Assembly (NCBI GenBank): GCA_934045905.1
Contig: OW203766.1
Location: 17,230,309 to 17,294,308 of the forward strand
DNA length: 64,000 nt
From: Leuctra nigra
Lineage: Eukaryota; Arthropoda; Insecta; Plecoptera; Leuctridae
Reading direction: 5' to 3'
The notes beneath the pieces are model-generated. The model searched no databases and was not told the origin of the DNA. It saw nothing but the letters and a program-made list of their open reading frames with translations. Positions 10,881 through 22,338 of this stretch are shown in pieces (the first letter of the stretch is position 1; each line of letters begins with the position of its first letter). The position numbers and the translations under genes were made by a program.

Positions 10881-11350
10881 AGGTACTTTATAAGTAAAAG
10901 GCCTGATGATATTTTATCGATTTTACGTTTAACTTTTCCGTAATCATGTACACTCGGCAAAACAAAAATTGATCGTTGACCAAATTTGAATGACTGCTAT
11001 TCATGTCCCATAACCAATCAAAGCTTGTTATTATCATTGAAATGTGAGGTCACCTACTAGAGTGAGGCAATGAGATCGCTTTGACTGACTTCTAATGGTG
11101 CGATCTTACATTTATCAGCCTATCAGATTTATTGAACGTTCAATTTTTGTTTGGCCAAGTGTACATAATCGTCTCCATACATTACAATTTGACTGATGTT
11201 AACAAATACAGTTTATTGAAGTATTCTCTTACACAATGACTCGTGTCGTGACACCAAATTACTATCTTGGATGAATGTAGAATGAATTACTGGTTTTTAA
11301 GCTCACGTCAAGAATAATAGTAAGGTATTTCGGGCCTTCTTCTTTTGTGT
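10881..11350. mobile_element. MITE family D, split by a MITE A insertion
   Basis: The left part (10,881-10,946: AGGTAC...TTATCGATTTTACGTT...GTAATCA) aligns with the left part of the D copy at 63,530. The right part (11,166-11,350: TTTGACTGATGTTAACAAAT, GTATTCTCTTACACAATGAC, AAGAATAATAGTAAGG, GGGCCTTCTTC) aligns with its right part. The two halves are separated by the 219-bp MITE A at 10,947-11,165. It lies directly behind the RSPH3 stop codon. Confidence 0.65.
10947..11165. mobile_element. MITE family A, 219 bp, inserted into MITE D
   Basis: The ends TGTACACTCGGCAAAACAAA and its inverted counterpart TTTGTTTGGCCAAGTGTACA give ~35-bp inverted repeats that continue into a GATCGTTGACC / GAACGTTCAAT arm. 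It is the same length as the copy at 59,324-59,542 and homologous over its whole length, in opposite orientation. The flanks TAATCA (left) and TAATCG (right) suggest a 5-6 bp target-site duplication, which fits the uninterrupted D sequence GTAATCAATC. Confidence 0.75.
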
Positions 11351-12779
11351 TAAAGAATTTATATTAAGTATCTACCCAATGAATTGATATGAAATCCAGT
11401 ATTTGCTTTAAATTGTCAAGTTACTGTGTTACTGTTTTATTTTCAAGATATCTAATGCCAGGTCTTTCAATACTCTGCTAAAGTCTCAATTAGCTCTTAA
11501 CAGTTGGCTAGTGGTCTTTCTAGGAATGTCATTGGTTGTTGCCATGGCAATATAGTCCTAATTGACTGTATAAAAGTTAGCAAGGCATTGAAAGACCGGC
11601 TCTAAATGTATAAATTCTTGATAAATTCATCGACAACTTATATTATGCATCAGTGAATGAGATGACAAAATCAGAACGTAACTGCTCTCTGGGAACCTGT
11701 GAGTCGTATCTTTGGCAACGTTGCACGGGTAGAACAACAGTGTCTCGATATGTAAATGTTTGACAGAACAAACAGTCTCCGTCTGCAGCGTTGCAAGATG
11801 TCTCACATGGCAATCAATGTGTCGCGGCGATGTTGTTGCAGAGAAGAGCGTAGAGGTTGCAGCTTCCACATGTCTCGATAACGAAATGAGTGTATAAGCG
11901 TGCCATATTTGCCAGTTGCAAGAGTTTAATGCTCCACGTGGCCACATTATCAAGTCACAGATAAATAATGTTGAACGAGATCAAAGTTTTCGCTTTTTTA
12001 ATACGAATTATGTGAATTAAATGCTTAGAAAACTATTTACAATTTTTTCCAATATCGTAGAATTATTCGTAATAAAATAATTCATCGTAAATTAACCATT
12101 TTAATATTTAGCCACACTCGACGACACAAATAGTGTGTTAATTTTGCAATTAATTATTTCTGACTACACTAATAGTGTGTTGATTACTACGCAAAATTTG
12201 TAGACAATTTCTTAGAGTGCAATCCGAGGATTTTATCGTGTTTCTCGAATTAATTACATTCAAATCTCAGCGTGATATGAGGAACAGTTTAATCTGTACG
12301 GGCCCAAGGTAAAGAAAATAATTGTACTAAAATTGTCTAAAATTAAGCCCATTCTTCATATTTAGATCGTAAACTTATTCTGGAGTGTGATAAATTTCGT
12401 CTAAAGGGATACACATGTAAATTATTCCTCCCCCAGAAGTCGTGTAAATATCTAATCTTCTCTGCTCCATTCCTCCGAGACTTCCAGTGTAAGCTCGTTA
12501 TGCGATGTACTGCTATATTCACTGCATGTAACTGCATCTGTAATATGTCACGAACAAACAAGCTGCACTTGCAACAACTGCAGCTGACGCGACAGTGCAC
12601 TTTACAAAGCTAACAATCACAGACGTGACTTTGCTAGCGCTCAAGGTCGTTGTACGCTTGCAACATTCCAAATATGCACGTCTCGTTTGAATTGTGTTCA
12701 TGCAAATTAGTGATGTGGAGTTACTTGTCTCCAACTGTAAAGTTTTCATTCGATATTACGGTTCTCTGATGGCTCTTTG
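11351..12779. other. AT-rich DNA without recognised genes
   Basis: Short minus-strand frames (85 and 108 codons) show no domain. The stretch 11,690-11,950 is less AT-rich and has many TTGCAAC-type words, also seen at 12,510-12,680, but I cannot assign a function to it. Confidence 0.4.
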
Positions 12780-13270
12780 TCTGTTCTTTTCGTCTGTTTG
12801 TTTGTTTTCCTGCACTTCCCAGATCAAAATGTCTAATCGTTCTTGTGCCATGAGTTAAGTCGATTTTATTCTTAGACTGTATAAATTACTTTAACCTATA
12901 ATATTGTTTTTAGTTGTATTTTATTTTGACTTAGATTCTAGAAAATATTTAGTATTAAGACCTCTACCACCTGTTCAATGTAACAAATTGTAGAAAAATA
13001 AACATACATACATCTATCTGAAATTTTGAACACACACCTATTAATGTCATAAGAGGTATAGTTTTTGAACAGGATCATGTGATTTGTTGAAAATTAAAAA
13101 TGGAACCGTTTGACTGATCGACTTCAAATTTTGCACGGTCATTCATAAACATTTTATGTGTTTTTGTCAATAGTACTTTCACGATCGAACAAAATTTGAT
13201 ATATTGTTTAAATTATTTCAAAGTTTCGTCATCGGTAAATTATTAAATAGCTCAAGAACTGTCTAAATTA
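12780..13270 (+). mobile_element. Helitron-like element fragment (5' and middle parts)
   Basis: It starts with the GTCTGTTTGTTTG...CTGCACTTCCCAG segment shared with 36,855-36,935 and 41,035-41,080. It continues with two internal modules (GAAATTTTGAACACACACCT near 13,022 and GACTGATCGACTTCAAATTT near 13,110). The CTAG terminus is not found. Confidence 0.5.
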
Positions 13271-13559
13271 TCTGATGTCTCGGAAAATTACCACAACACA
13301 GGTGCAGGTTTAAAATTCTATGTCACTTGCATAATATTATTATTTATTGTAATTAAAACCTGCTCTAAGGCAGGAGGCTAGACGTTAATCTAGCAAAAGC
13401 GTTCATAAATTAAAGTGGAAATTGATGTAGAGGGACGTCATTTTCTTGCTATCCTTGCTGCAGATATGCAGAAGCCAAGCATATGAGACTTTCAGTGTTA
13501 TAGCATCTGTAGCCTGCCATAGCGAAGTGCAGAACCGAAGAGAAAAGTCCTGCGGACCG

Positions 13560-13925
13560 CTGTAGAAATTGACGGCGGCGTCAAATTTACCCAAAATGTG
13601 GACCCAAGGATCCAAATGCGGATCCAAGGTCCATTATTTACTCCACTGTTATGCAACTTGGGGAGGTAGTTTTCATATAAATTTTCTGGAAATCCTATTA
13701 AGAAAATTTAATAAATATTTAAAGAAAAATATTTAATTTTTAATTTTTAATGAAAAATATGAAACAAAATTCTTCTATTCAAGTATTTCCAAAATTTTCT
13801 TAAAAGCATTCCAAGAAAAAGGGTATAAAAACCCCCTCCAGAGTTACATAACAGTGGAGTAAATAATGAGCCTTAGATAAAATGTCCGCATTTTAAGAAA
13901 ATTTGACGCCGCCGTCTGTTTCTCA
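13560..13925. mobile_element. Foldback element with GC-rich tips, about 365 bp
   Basis: GAAATTGACGGCGGCGTCAA near 13,565 is the inverse of TTGACGCCGCCGTCTGTTTC near 13,902. A second inverted pair follows inside (TTATTTACTCCACTGTTATG near 13,633 versus CATAACAGTGGAGTAAATAA near 13,848). The arms are imperfect (~90 bp each) and the centre is AT-rich. No ORF is present. Confidence 0.65.
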
Positions 13926-14150
13926 GCGTTCCCCAGGACTCTTGACGGTCCGAGGAAGATGAATGGAACGCGGCGTCCGACAGAGCGAGCGCGCGCTATC
14001 CATCACGGCACGTCGACGTCGCCGAGAGGGTGGCGCGCGACGCCGCCGGGTCAAGGGAGTGGAGACATCGGAGCCGGAACGTCTTCCAGCCAGGAACAAA
14101 GAGACTTAAGTGCACCGAGTGCCGCGCTAATGGACTCCAATATACCGGCG
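13926..14150. other. GC- and CpG-rich unique segment
   Basis: This ~220-bp block is much richer in G+C than its flanks and lies between a foldback element and the 32-bp array. Several frames are open through it on both strands, but they are held open by base composition and run straight into the tandem array. No start, splice site or domain singles one out. It may be a CpG-island promoter or part of a longer minisatellite-bearing element. Confidence 0.4.
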
Positions 14151-14153
14151 AGG

Positions 14154-14580
14154 AGTACACTCGCTTTCGATCGGCTCCGATACGTCGGACACTCGCGTTC
14201 GATCGCCTCCGATACGTCGGACACTCGCTTTCGATCGGCTCCGATACGTCGGACACTCGCTTTCGATCGGCTCCGATACGTCGGACATTCGCTTTCGATC
14301 GGCTGCGATACGTCGGACAATCGCTTTCGATCGGCTCCGATACGTCGGACATTCGCTTTCGATCGGCTCCGATACGTCGGACACTCGCGTTCGATCGGCT
14401 CCGATACGTCGGACACTCGCTTTCGATCGGCTCCGATACGTCGGGCACTCGCGTTCGATCGGCTCTGATACGTCGGACATTCGCTTTCGATCGGCTCCGA
14501 TACGTCGGACATTCGCTTTCGATCGGCTCCGATGCTTTCGATCGGCTCCGATACGTCGGACACTCGCTTTCGATCGATAC
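14154..14580. repeat. 32-bp CpG-rich minisatellite, about 13 copies
   Basis: The unit is TTTCGATCGGCTCCGATACG followed by TCGGACACTCGC (32 bp). It repeats head to tail about 13 times with a few substitutions. One unit near 14,530 is truncated by 13 bp. Each unit holds about six CpG dinucleotides and an imperfect palindrome ATCGG-CT-CCGAT. As 32 is not a multiple of three, long open frames appear in five frames on both strands (150-185 codons). They are products of the repeat and not genes. Confidence 0.9.
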
Positions 14581-15100
14581 TCAATAACGATACATCGGGT
14601 CAACATTTTACTCTTGCGTCTAATTCTAAATTGCACTCTAATTACTTGTTTGGTTAATCTGTTTGGTTATTCAGAAATTAAAATAGTACATTCTGCAGTA
14701 TTGCTATGAGCACATTTGGTCACTTACAACTATTGACTTTCTCTTTGACCTCTGTGATCTAGCCACGAGACGTTGTAGCAGCATTTCTCTATCGGTTTGA
14801 CGAACTTTTGTGAAAACAACTCTCTTTTTTCTGGTTCAAGACAAAACGCAATTGTTGAACGAAGCAAACGTGATGTCGTGGACGTTTTCGGAACCATCGG
14901 GTAATAGCATGGTAGTGGTGACGGTTTGTTCCGATGTTCCTGGCAAACGGTTTTGTGCTCGCAATGCGTAGTCATTTTCAGTGTGTATTTCCTTTCATTA
15001 GTTCATAATGTCTTTCATGTTGAGTGTTTTAGTATCAACCAGAAACATTCCTTGTAAAATCATCGTTCGCTGATGTGCATAAATAACATCAATAAAATAC

Positions 15101-15418
15101 CTGGCACCTCCACCTCCATTGCACCTCCACTGTCCTGGCACCTCCACTGTACTGGCACTTCTACTGTCCTGGCGCCTCCACCTCCCTGGCACCTCCATGC
15201 CCTGGAGCCTCCACTGTCCTGGCACCTCCACCTCCCTGGCACCTCCACCTCCATTGCACCTCCACCTCCCTGGCGCCTCCACTGTCCAGCCACCTCCACC
15301 TCCATTGCACCTCCACCATGTCCTGGCACCTCCACCTCCCTGGTACTTCCACTGTCCAGCCACCTCCACCTCCATTGCACCTCCACCATGCCCTGGCGCC
15401 TCCACCTCCCCGGCGCCA
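15101..15418. repeat. 17-bp minisatellite (CACCTCCA-rich), about 18 copies
   Basis: The basic unit CCTGGCACCTCCACTGT (17 bp) alternates with variants carrying CACCTCC or CATTGCACC. The strand shown is strongly pyrimidine-rich. The array ends in a GGCGCCACG...TGGCGCC inverted pair (15,411-15,435). Overlapping open frames of 120-150 codons on both strands come from the repeat. Confidence 0.85.
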
Positions 15419-16059
15419 CGTCGCAGGTGGCGCCTCGCGGAGACAAACTCCACAGTGTTATCGCGTCACTCGCTATTGCATGTGACGTGAAGTACAGAAC
15501 TTAAGCCATTAAGTGGAACATTAATTTGATTTGCATACGTACTCAACATATACGTATCGCTAGCATGCTGCCTGCCCTGATGTGCTGTCGGTAACGTAGT
15601 TATCTGTTTTCAAAGGTAAACAAGTAGTTGCATGTTTCATAAACGAAGATTAGACCAAGCGTGAAATTCAATCGATTTAGAGGATGATCAAATTAAGGTC
15701 CCTGATGTGAAGTGTACAAATCATGTCATTGGAACATCCTGAACTAAATGCGAAACACTTATGAGCAGCTCAATTCATCAAATTACAATATCTAACGAGA
15801 TAAATTCTGTACCTTTGTCTTTGAATTCTGCAACGTTTTCGACCTTTTTTATTATCACCATTAAATGTAATATTGTTATCATGCGATTTTTTTCTGGTTT
15901 GCATAGATCTTCAACTATGAGGTAGAAGACCCGATGTAAATTTTCTCGATATTGCGTTTAACACTTTTTGGAATCATTTAATTTCAAGATCAGCCAATTG
16001 CAATTTCACTTATCTCAACAACTATAATTAAAGTATTTCGCTTCATAATGTCTGGTATC

Positions 16060-16300
16060 ACCACATTTCCGATGTTTCTGACAATATTCCGACAAATCTG
16101 TCAAAAATGTCATGCATAGACATTTTATGGACATGTTGTGCCTTTTGCAAAACTTATTCAAAGACATTATTACTGCTCTAATAACGCATTTGGTTAAATT
16201 ATTGTTTCCTTGATTTCTCAAAATCTGTTACAGCAGCTACTTCCACAAGAGTATTAATTCGCATGCCAACGCATTATACGCATTATACAGAGCCATTATC
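16060..16300 (+). mobile_element. Helitron-like element fragment (3' part)
   Basis: It carries the TGACAATATTCCGACAAATC and GACATTTTATGGACATGTTG segments, the 'CAGCAGCTACTTCCACAAGA' segment and a degraded AACGCATTATACAGAGCC end. It is homologous to 3,395-3,632. Confidence 0.5.
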
Positions 16301-16855
16301 TCGATGTATATTTACCTGTAAACATCATTGCATACCGTGAATGTCTGTGCCAAATGGCATAATCTATAATGAAGATTTTTCCTACTGGCTTCTTTAATTA
16401 AAATGCATTCTTTCATGCAGAGTCAAGAGAATTTGAATTACCTACATTTAATTGATAACTCAAAAGTTCATTTTGACGCTTTCCGATGTTTAGCATTTTC
16501 CACTTATTATTTGTCAAGTTAAATCGATCTCTCGAACTCGCAGTAGATCTCAACTTTCAGTTCAAATTAATTAAACTGAAAGCTTAAGCACTTCCGAAAT
16601 AGTTTTAGAGAGACGTAAATGGAAATATCCGAGCCAAAAAAAACATTACTTTTAATTACTCTCTTAACGAGTTTAACACTAAAAGTAAATTCTCTCAAAG
16701 TCAGTTTCCTAGTTGACGAGCTTAGCTTCAGATGTTTGGCTTATAATTATATTAAGCTTAACTTTTAAAGAAAAGTTAGGACTAATGTTGTCAGGGTTGA
16801 CGACGAGATTACCGTAACTTGTTTCAACTTGTTTCAAGGTGTCCGTGCAGGTGAC

Positions 16856-16877
16856 GGGGGGGGGGGGGGAGGGGGGG
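16856..16877. repeat. Poly(G) tract, G14-A-G7
   Basis: This is one of a series of long G or C runs in the window. There is no coding or promoter context. Confidence 0.9.
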
Positions 16878-17563
16878 AATGACAACATTTGCATTCCACT
16901 TTCAGAGTTGACGTCTAACACTCCGTTTCATTGCCAAGGCTTTCGTGGCGCCAAGACTTTCTTTTAACAAACTTCATTTCAAAAACGAGTTCAAACCACT
17001 TTAAGTCTCCCAAGTGAAGGAAAGACACCAGCAAGAAAATAGTCAGTGAGAAAAAGTTTTGAGAAATGAGAGTAGGTATACTATTTATATAAATCGCTGC
17101 ATTTTGTTACACTTTTTGCATATCTTAAAATGAAAACTGTGTTCACAAATCCGAGTTGAAAGGGAGCTTGAGAGCGCATTCGTCTTTCAAAGCGCTTGCC
17201 ATGACACTTCGAATATTCATATCCTCGTTCATAAGCTGAATAAAGCAGCAAGTACTTAATTTTTAAACAATGTTAGTTTTGAAAATTGAACAGACGGCAA
17301 AATTTATAGTTCGCACGAGCCTTTCGTTTTATATCAGTAATGCTAAAAATTTAAGTTTTTACCCTGGACGGACATTATGTTGGCACTTTGAAGGGTCGGA
17401 TTTAACTTATAAATATATGTACCTATCAATCGATTAAATTTTGTAATTTTGAGTGATTCCTTTTCGTTAAATAAATATTTCTCCGGAGCTAACGGTAACC
17501 ATTAAACCTATCAAATATCGCAAAAAAGCACAGAATGTCAGATATTCAAAATTGTGCTATTAA

Positions 17564-18092
17564 GGTGATACTCGCGCTCGGCCGTTTTAGAAAATTGAGA
17601 GAGAAAAATTGTTTCATAAGTGAGTGTAACTTTTACAGGATGTTCACATGATCAGTCTGATTGTATATTAGTAGCCCTTTTTAATTTTTGCTTATTGCAT
17701 CGTTAATTAGGCACCGGTTTTACAACAAAACCGCGCAAAACGATGAAATTTGCGATACGATTGGAGACCAAACCCGTAAACCAATTGATCTCAAATTTTA
17801 ATCATGATTAGATGAAAGACAAACTTAGGGTTATCTCTTGGCACATTTTTGAAATTTAGTTTTATACGGCGCCCAGGGAGACGAGAAAATAGCTAATTTT
17901 TCACCAAAAATCCACTAATTATTACTAATTAACGAAACAAAAAATAAAAAATGTTCCAAGGGATAACCCTAAGTTTGTCTTTTATCTAATCACGATTAAA
18001 ATTTCAAATAATTTGGTCTACCCGTTTTGTCTCCAATCGTATCGCAAAAAGTGTCTACAAAAAGCAGCAAAATCGCTCGCGCTTGCAGCACC
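17564..18092. mobile_element. piggyBac-like MITE, 529 bp, TTAA flanks
   Basis: TTAA (17,560-17,563) followed by GGTGATACTCGCGCTCGG faces GCTCGCGCTTGCAGCACC followed by TTAA (18,093-18,096). TTAA duplications with short G-rich ends are characteristic of piggyBac-type insertion. Inside, a long inverted repeat pairs TTGCGATACGATTGGAGACC (17,750) with GTCTCCAATCGTATCGCAAA (18,029), and GACAAACTTAGGGTTATCTC with GGATAACCCTAAGTTTGTCT. Part of a second copy begins near 63,947. Confidence 0.75.
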
Positions 18093-18096
18093 TTAA

Positions 18097-19002
18097 GATG
18101 GTGGCTACAATGAGATGACGTTACGTGCTAACTATTAATAGCAAAGTTACTATTTTCAAAGTTCGAGGGAAGTAATCCTTATCCATAAGGTTGTTAACCT
18201 TCTAGGTATGTATCATACGCACGTCTAGAGCAAAGAACAAGAAGAGTCATCTGAAAATTTAACAAACATGGTACCGTCAATATGGTGCTGTTACTAAGAA
18301 ATTCAGTGTAGCTATTTTATGTATGGTTAGAATATTTGCATGTTTTTTTAACCCAGGGTTCCAGGGGATGTTTAAAAATTAACCAGAATAAGGAAGATGT
18401 TATAAAGTTTAGAAGAATTCATTTAATCAGTGGGATTATAAGCTCCAGTGACGAGTCAATTCCATCATCTACTCGGATTAAGACAGCATCCTTCCTCATC
18501 TCTAAATTCATTACAGCATCATTAATTCCAACTCTTCCACCTTTTTTAAAACTTCTAATAATCCAACAGACTTACTCTCAAATCTTAATTTTTTTTCTTC
18601 TAAAACTAACTTAAAGTCTTTCGCTAGCTTCTAAGTCATGCTCTAATAAAAACATTCGAAACCACCAGCGTCAGCAAGCATCGTTTCCGTCCAACAAAAC
18701 TCTCTGGTTACGTTCCGAAGAGGCGTTGTTTTTCTTCTCCACTTGTTGTCATCCATCATTATCGTCGACACTTGCTCATCAGAATTGCAAAGCGACCAAC
18801 AGAGGAGCGTCACGGACAATTAATGGACTGCGCATGGGCGGAATATTAACCGACGAAACAGACACTAGGTCTTAAATGTTGAGATGGAGGGCAAGTTGGT
18901 CAGGAGCAAGGAAAACATAAACGAACCCTACACCTCTAACTACCATGTGCTACCATTTTCCCACCATTTAGAATATTTTGTTGTTTATTAATATCGTCTT
19001 AA
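18097..19002. other. No recognised feature
   Basis: A 92-codon frame at 18,336-18,614 is AT-biased and shows no domain. A somewhat GC-richer stretch (18,660-18,870) has no splice-bounded frame. Confidence 0.45.
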
Positions 19003-19237
19003 GGGCCGGTGTTCCGTTAGTTTACGCTTCAGTTTGTTTAAGCTACTTTTGTGAAATGTGGTGTATTACCATGTAATGTGGCATAGCTTAAATAAACTGC
19101 AGTCAATGTAGCCTGAGGTTAATTTAAACTGAGGAAATAAGCTCTGGAATCATGCTGCTGTATATAATGGTTTTTCACCACATTTTCCAAGTGGAGCTTA
19201 AGCTAACTGTAGCTTAAACGAATGGTAATACCGGCCC
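19003..19237. mobile_element. PIF/Harbinger-like MITE, 235 bp, TAA flanks
   Basis: The ends GGGCCGGTGTTCCGTTAGTT and ACGAATGGTAATACCGGCCC are inverted repeats. The interior folds further (TTTAAGCTAC... with CTGTAGCTTAAAC). TAA lies on both sides (19,000-19,002 and 19,238-19,240), matching the 3-bp TWA duplication typical of PIF/Harbinger. Confidence 0.7.
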
Positions 19238-20074
19238 TAACTAAAGTTTTGTTTCCTTGTCAAATTTAATTTTAAATGTGATCAAAACTTTATATTAAGC
19301 GTCTGTAGTCATTATTTTTATAATCAGCAGATTATTCTGATTTTATTTCGATTTAAAACGTTGTAAGAGATTTATTTTCTGAGATTTAGACACTTTTGAT
19401 GAAGCGTCACTGAGCTGCTAGGCGCGGTCAGCTGTTATACAAACAAACGATGAATAGATAAAACCGTGCGTTTGGTTGCTACTTGCTCTGCTAATAGCTA
19501 TGCGATATCATCAGTGAGGCGTTGCAATAAAACTAAATGGTCGCGTTCGCATGTGTAGGTTTCATATTTTCATGAAAAAAATTAGATGGAGAGTGTAATT
19601 TTCTAGTTTCAGTGTCCTTTACATTTAAAGTTCGTATGAATGTTGGCGATATTAACCAGGCTTGATGGCCGGTTAATGCTCTTAGTACAGAATATTCTAG
19701 TTTTCATTTAAAAGAGTGGTCAGGTCTGCCATATTGAAAGATCACCGTGAATAAGAAACCTGATATAATATTCTTGTCATTAAAGGTCGTTGAGCTCTGA
19801 GCAGATTCTGTTCAACTCAACAAGGGCGGAAAACGCAGGAAATGTACCAGTTTCAATGTGAAATAATACACCATTATGAGCCCGTATCCAGTGACAGGAA
19901 GCGACGAGGAGATTTAGAAGAAAATCTAGTTGGAAGTGTTTGATCAATTAGTAAGCTCTATGGTTTCATAATTTTAAAAGTAAGCGAGAAAAATACTACT
20001 TTTACGTATGTAGGTATAATTATTCAAAGGCGAGTCGCACGAAATTGAATGCTATTTGAATTTGAATAAATTTC

Positions 20075-20322
20075 CGATGTAGAAGGACCGTTGTCCATGT
20101 CCATTGCCATTTCACAACAATGCTGTGTTGCACACCTTTGGAAGCATGTAATCATAGCTCTTTCAATTGCAATTTGACTAAAGCTCTTACATAATGACTG
20201 GAGTCACTTAGAGGGAGTGTCATAAATCAGATAAGTTTAGTTGGAGGCAGAATAATTGGATTTTGAGATCAACTCAAGAATAATAGAAAAGACATCGGGC
20301 CTTCTACCTCTGAGGTACATAT
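20075..20322. mobile_element. MITE family D copy
   Basis: It has the left arm GATGTAGAAGGACCGTTGTC...TTGCACACCTTTGG, the middle AATTGCAATTTGACTAAAGC and the right end GGGCCTTCTACCTCTGAGGT. It is homologous to 63,530-63,794. Confidence 0.6.
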
Positions 20323-20992
20323 TGTTGAGTAACACATATCTGACGTGTTGTTCACGTGTTATTTCACAGACACATGATCTCTAAGCGTCAGTTTGTAGAT
20401 TTCCAACATTTTGTCATTTCTGATATAGTAAAAAGATCCCAAGAAATATTTAAGAATGTCACCTGAAAGTCGGAACAGAACGCGATACGTGTAACTTTTA
20501 ACGTCAACAGCGAGACAAGCTGTCCTTCCTTCAACTAAATGTCTGGTGATATCTTTCACGTCACATCCCAAGAACAATCACATATTAATGAACATTCAGA
20601 CGAACACATGACCGTGTTTAAAAATGCAAAACACTGGATCTCCACGGAAACTCCACACTAGATCGATAAGATCGACGTCATGTTCGAGACCACATGAAAT
20701 CTATTCCGCAAACTAATTGGGGATTCGAGGAAGAAACAGAGAAGCCAAAAACTCAACTCAGCAAAATCAACGAAGCGTATACTCTGCGAGCATTAATATC
20801 GACATTATTTAAATGAAGATGAGATTTCAGTGGGCGTTTTTCCGTACTCTTCTGTAACACCCACATGTTTCGTCATTCCAATATTCCTTCGGGAACCTTC
20901 TGCCTTGCCTCCCACAGGAATTGAAAACAACTCTAGCTTCTGATTCTCGGTTTAATTAAATCTTCCACATGGTTGCGTCTGTACTTATATAT

Positions 20993-21018
20993 CCCCCCCC
21001 CCCCTCCCCCCCCCACCC
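20993..21018. repeat. Poly(C) tract (C12-T-C9)
   Basis: A homopolymer run broken by a single T, in otherwise ordinary sequence. Confidence 0.9.
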
Positions 21019-21208
21019 GACCGCTAAAACCAGGTGAATCTTTGATACGAGGATAGTGCGTCAGAGTTGTTAAATGATTTTACACCTTGCGTTAATAGGG
21101 CAAGGTGTGTAGATTGCAACCGGGATTGAAAGAGCTTGGGACGAAATTTGCGCTTGAGATGGTAACTGATAATTAGAAACAAACATATATAAAAGAATAC
21201 GAAAATAA

Positions 21209-21600
21209 AGAGGCGTATGCACTTGGGGCCTTCCCCCCCCCCCCCCCCCCCCCCCGAAATAAATCAGGTCTACATTTAAAAAAATCACATTTAAAATAAA
21301 ATGTGAAAAAAAACTTAAAAAACAGACATTTCGAAACGCACCAGAATAGAGATAAGAATAGAGTTAAAATTTACAAATATTCTAAAAAATTCTAAAACCT
21401 CTTGGAATAGTTTTTTGACATTTCTAAATTAAATTTCCCAAAAATAGCTACACTGCGATTCAAAATTGCATTAACACGAATAACCCTGACCAAACATTTT
21501 CTCGGGAACAGCGCCCCCGAACCCCCTCTTCACTGTAATTTTTCAAAATATTAATAATGTCCGCCCCCTCCCCTCGAAATTTCATCCTGGATACGCCCTT
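21209..21600. mobile_element. hAT-like non-autonomous element with an internal C23 run
   Basis: The left end AGAGGCGTATGCACTTGGGG and the right end CATCCTGGATACGCCCTT are inverse forms of an A-G-(G)GGCGTAT-C-A type terminus. A C23 tract (21,233-21,255) follows the left end, and C-rich runs precede the right end. This matches the layout of the better-preserved element at 50,600-51,006. A target duplication is not clear (GAAAAT-like words on both sides). Confidence 0.5.
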
Positions 21601-22134
21601 AGAAAAATATTAAATCGTCTCTTCTTCACAAGATCCTATATTATTTCCGTTTTATGATCTTTATTAATGAATGTTTACATGACTGATTCCTTTGAAAAAA
21701 TGTTTTGGAAGTAAGTAAAGTCAGTTTTAAAATAATCTACGTATCCAGACAAACTTAATTTGGCAAACAACAATCAAGAATACGTCCAAATACATTTGTA
21801 TCTACTGGATTGTATTTGTATCCAGTATGTATTTGTATTATTTTCTAGTTATTAATAAAGGAGTAAAAAAAAATCCAATACAAAATATAGTAATATCACA
21901 ATTTTGAGATATTTAAAAATTGTGCCTTCGTCATCGCGACCTCAATCATTCTCAAATCCTGCTAAAGGCCAGGGAGGCAAACGATTACGTTATGGATTAC
22001 GTTTATAGAGAGAAGGATTTGTGAATATTCTTTAAAAAGAGCTGACAAAACTGCTTGATAACACAAAGTATTCGTTTTACCAAGGTTTGTTTCACAAAAC
22101 AGAGTTCATCATTTATAATCTTATTCCGAGGCAT

Positions 22135-22245
22135 TGTCATTGTCGGACAGTTTGGCCGACAATTAATCCTGCCGGGTCACGTGATGAATATCTGACGTCA
22201 GACCTGACAAGTATAAATCAGTGAGGTGTTCGCTGTGGTCGTCCA
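22135..22245 (+). promoter_or_regulatory. Promoter-like cluster: palindromes plus TATA box
   Basis: Within ~80 bp lie an inverted pair (TTGTCGG / CCGACAA, 22,138-22,164), the palindrome TCACGTGA (22,177-22,184, an E-box core), the palindrome CTGACGTCAG (22,192-22,201, a CRE core) and TATAAA (22,212-22,217). Spacing would put a transcription start near 22,240. No coding exon was recognised downstream before the G tract at 22,339, so the target is unknown. It could also be the U3 part of an old LTR. Confidence 0.4.
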
Positions 22246-22338
22246 GCCTTGATCCTGCAATCAGTCCGGCCCAGGCCTGACGCACGCAACAAACGCAAAA
22301 GCCACGTTATATGTGACATTCTTGGCGTTCATATCCGT

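Noticed and set aside
13959..14636. Five open frames of 150-185 codons with repeated RLRYVGHS or CPTYRSRS peptides
   Set aside because: They arise from the 32-bp CpG-rich tandem repeat, which lacks stop codons in most frames. No gene signals are present.
14998..15504. Open frames of 120-151 codons rich in Gly/Gln/Trp or Pro/Ser/His
   Set aside because: Products of the 17-bp minisatellite on both strands.
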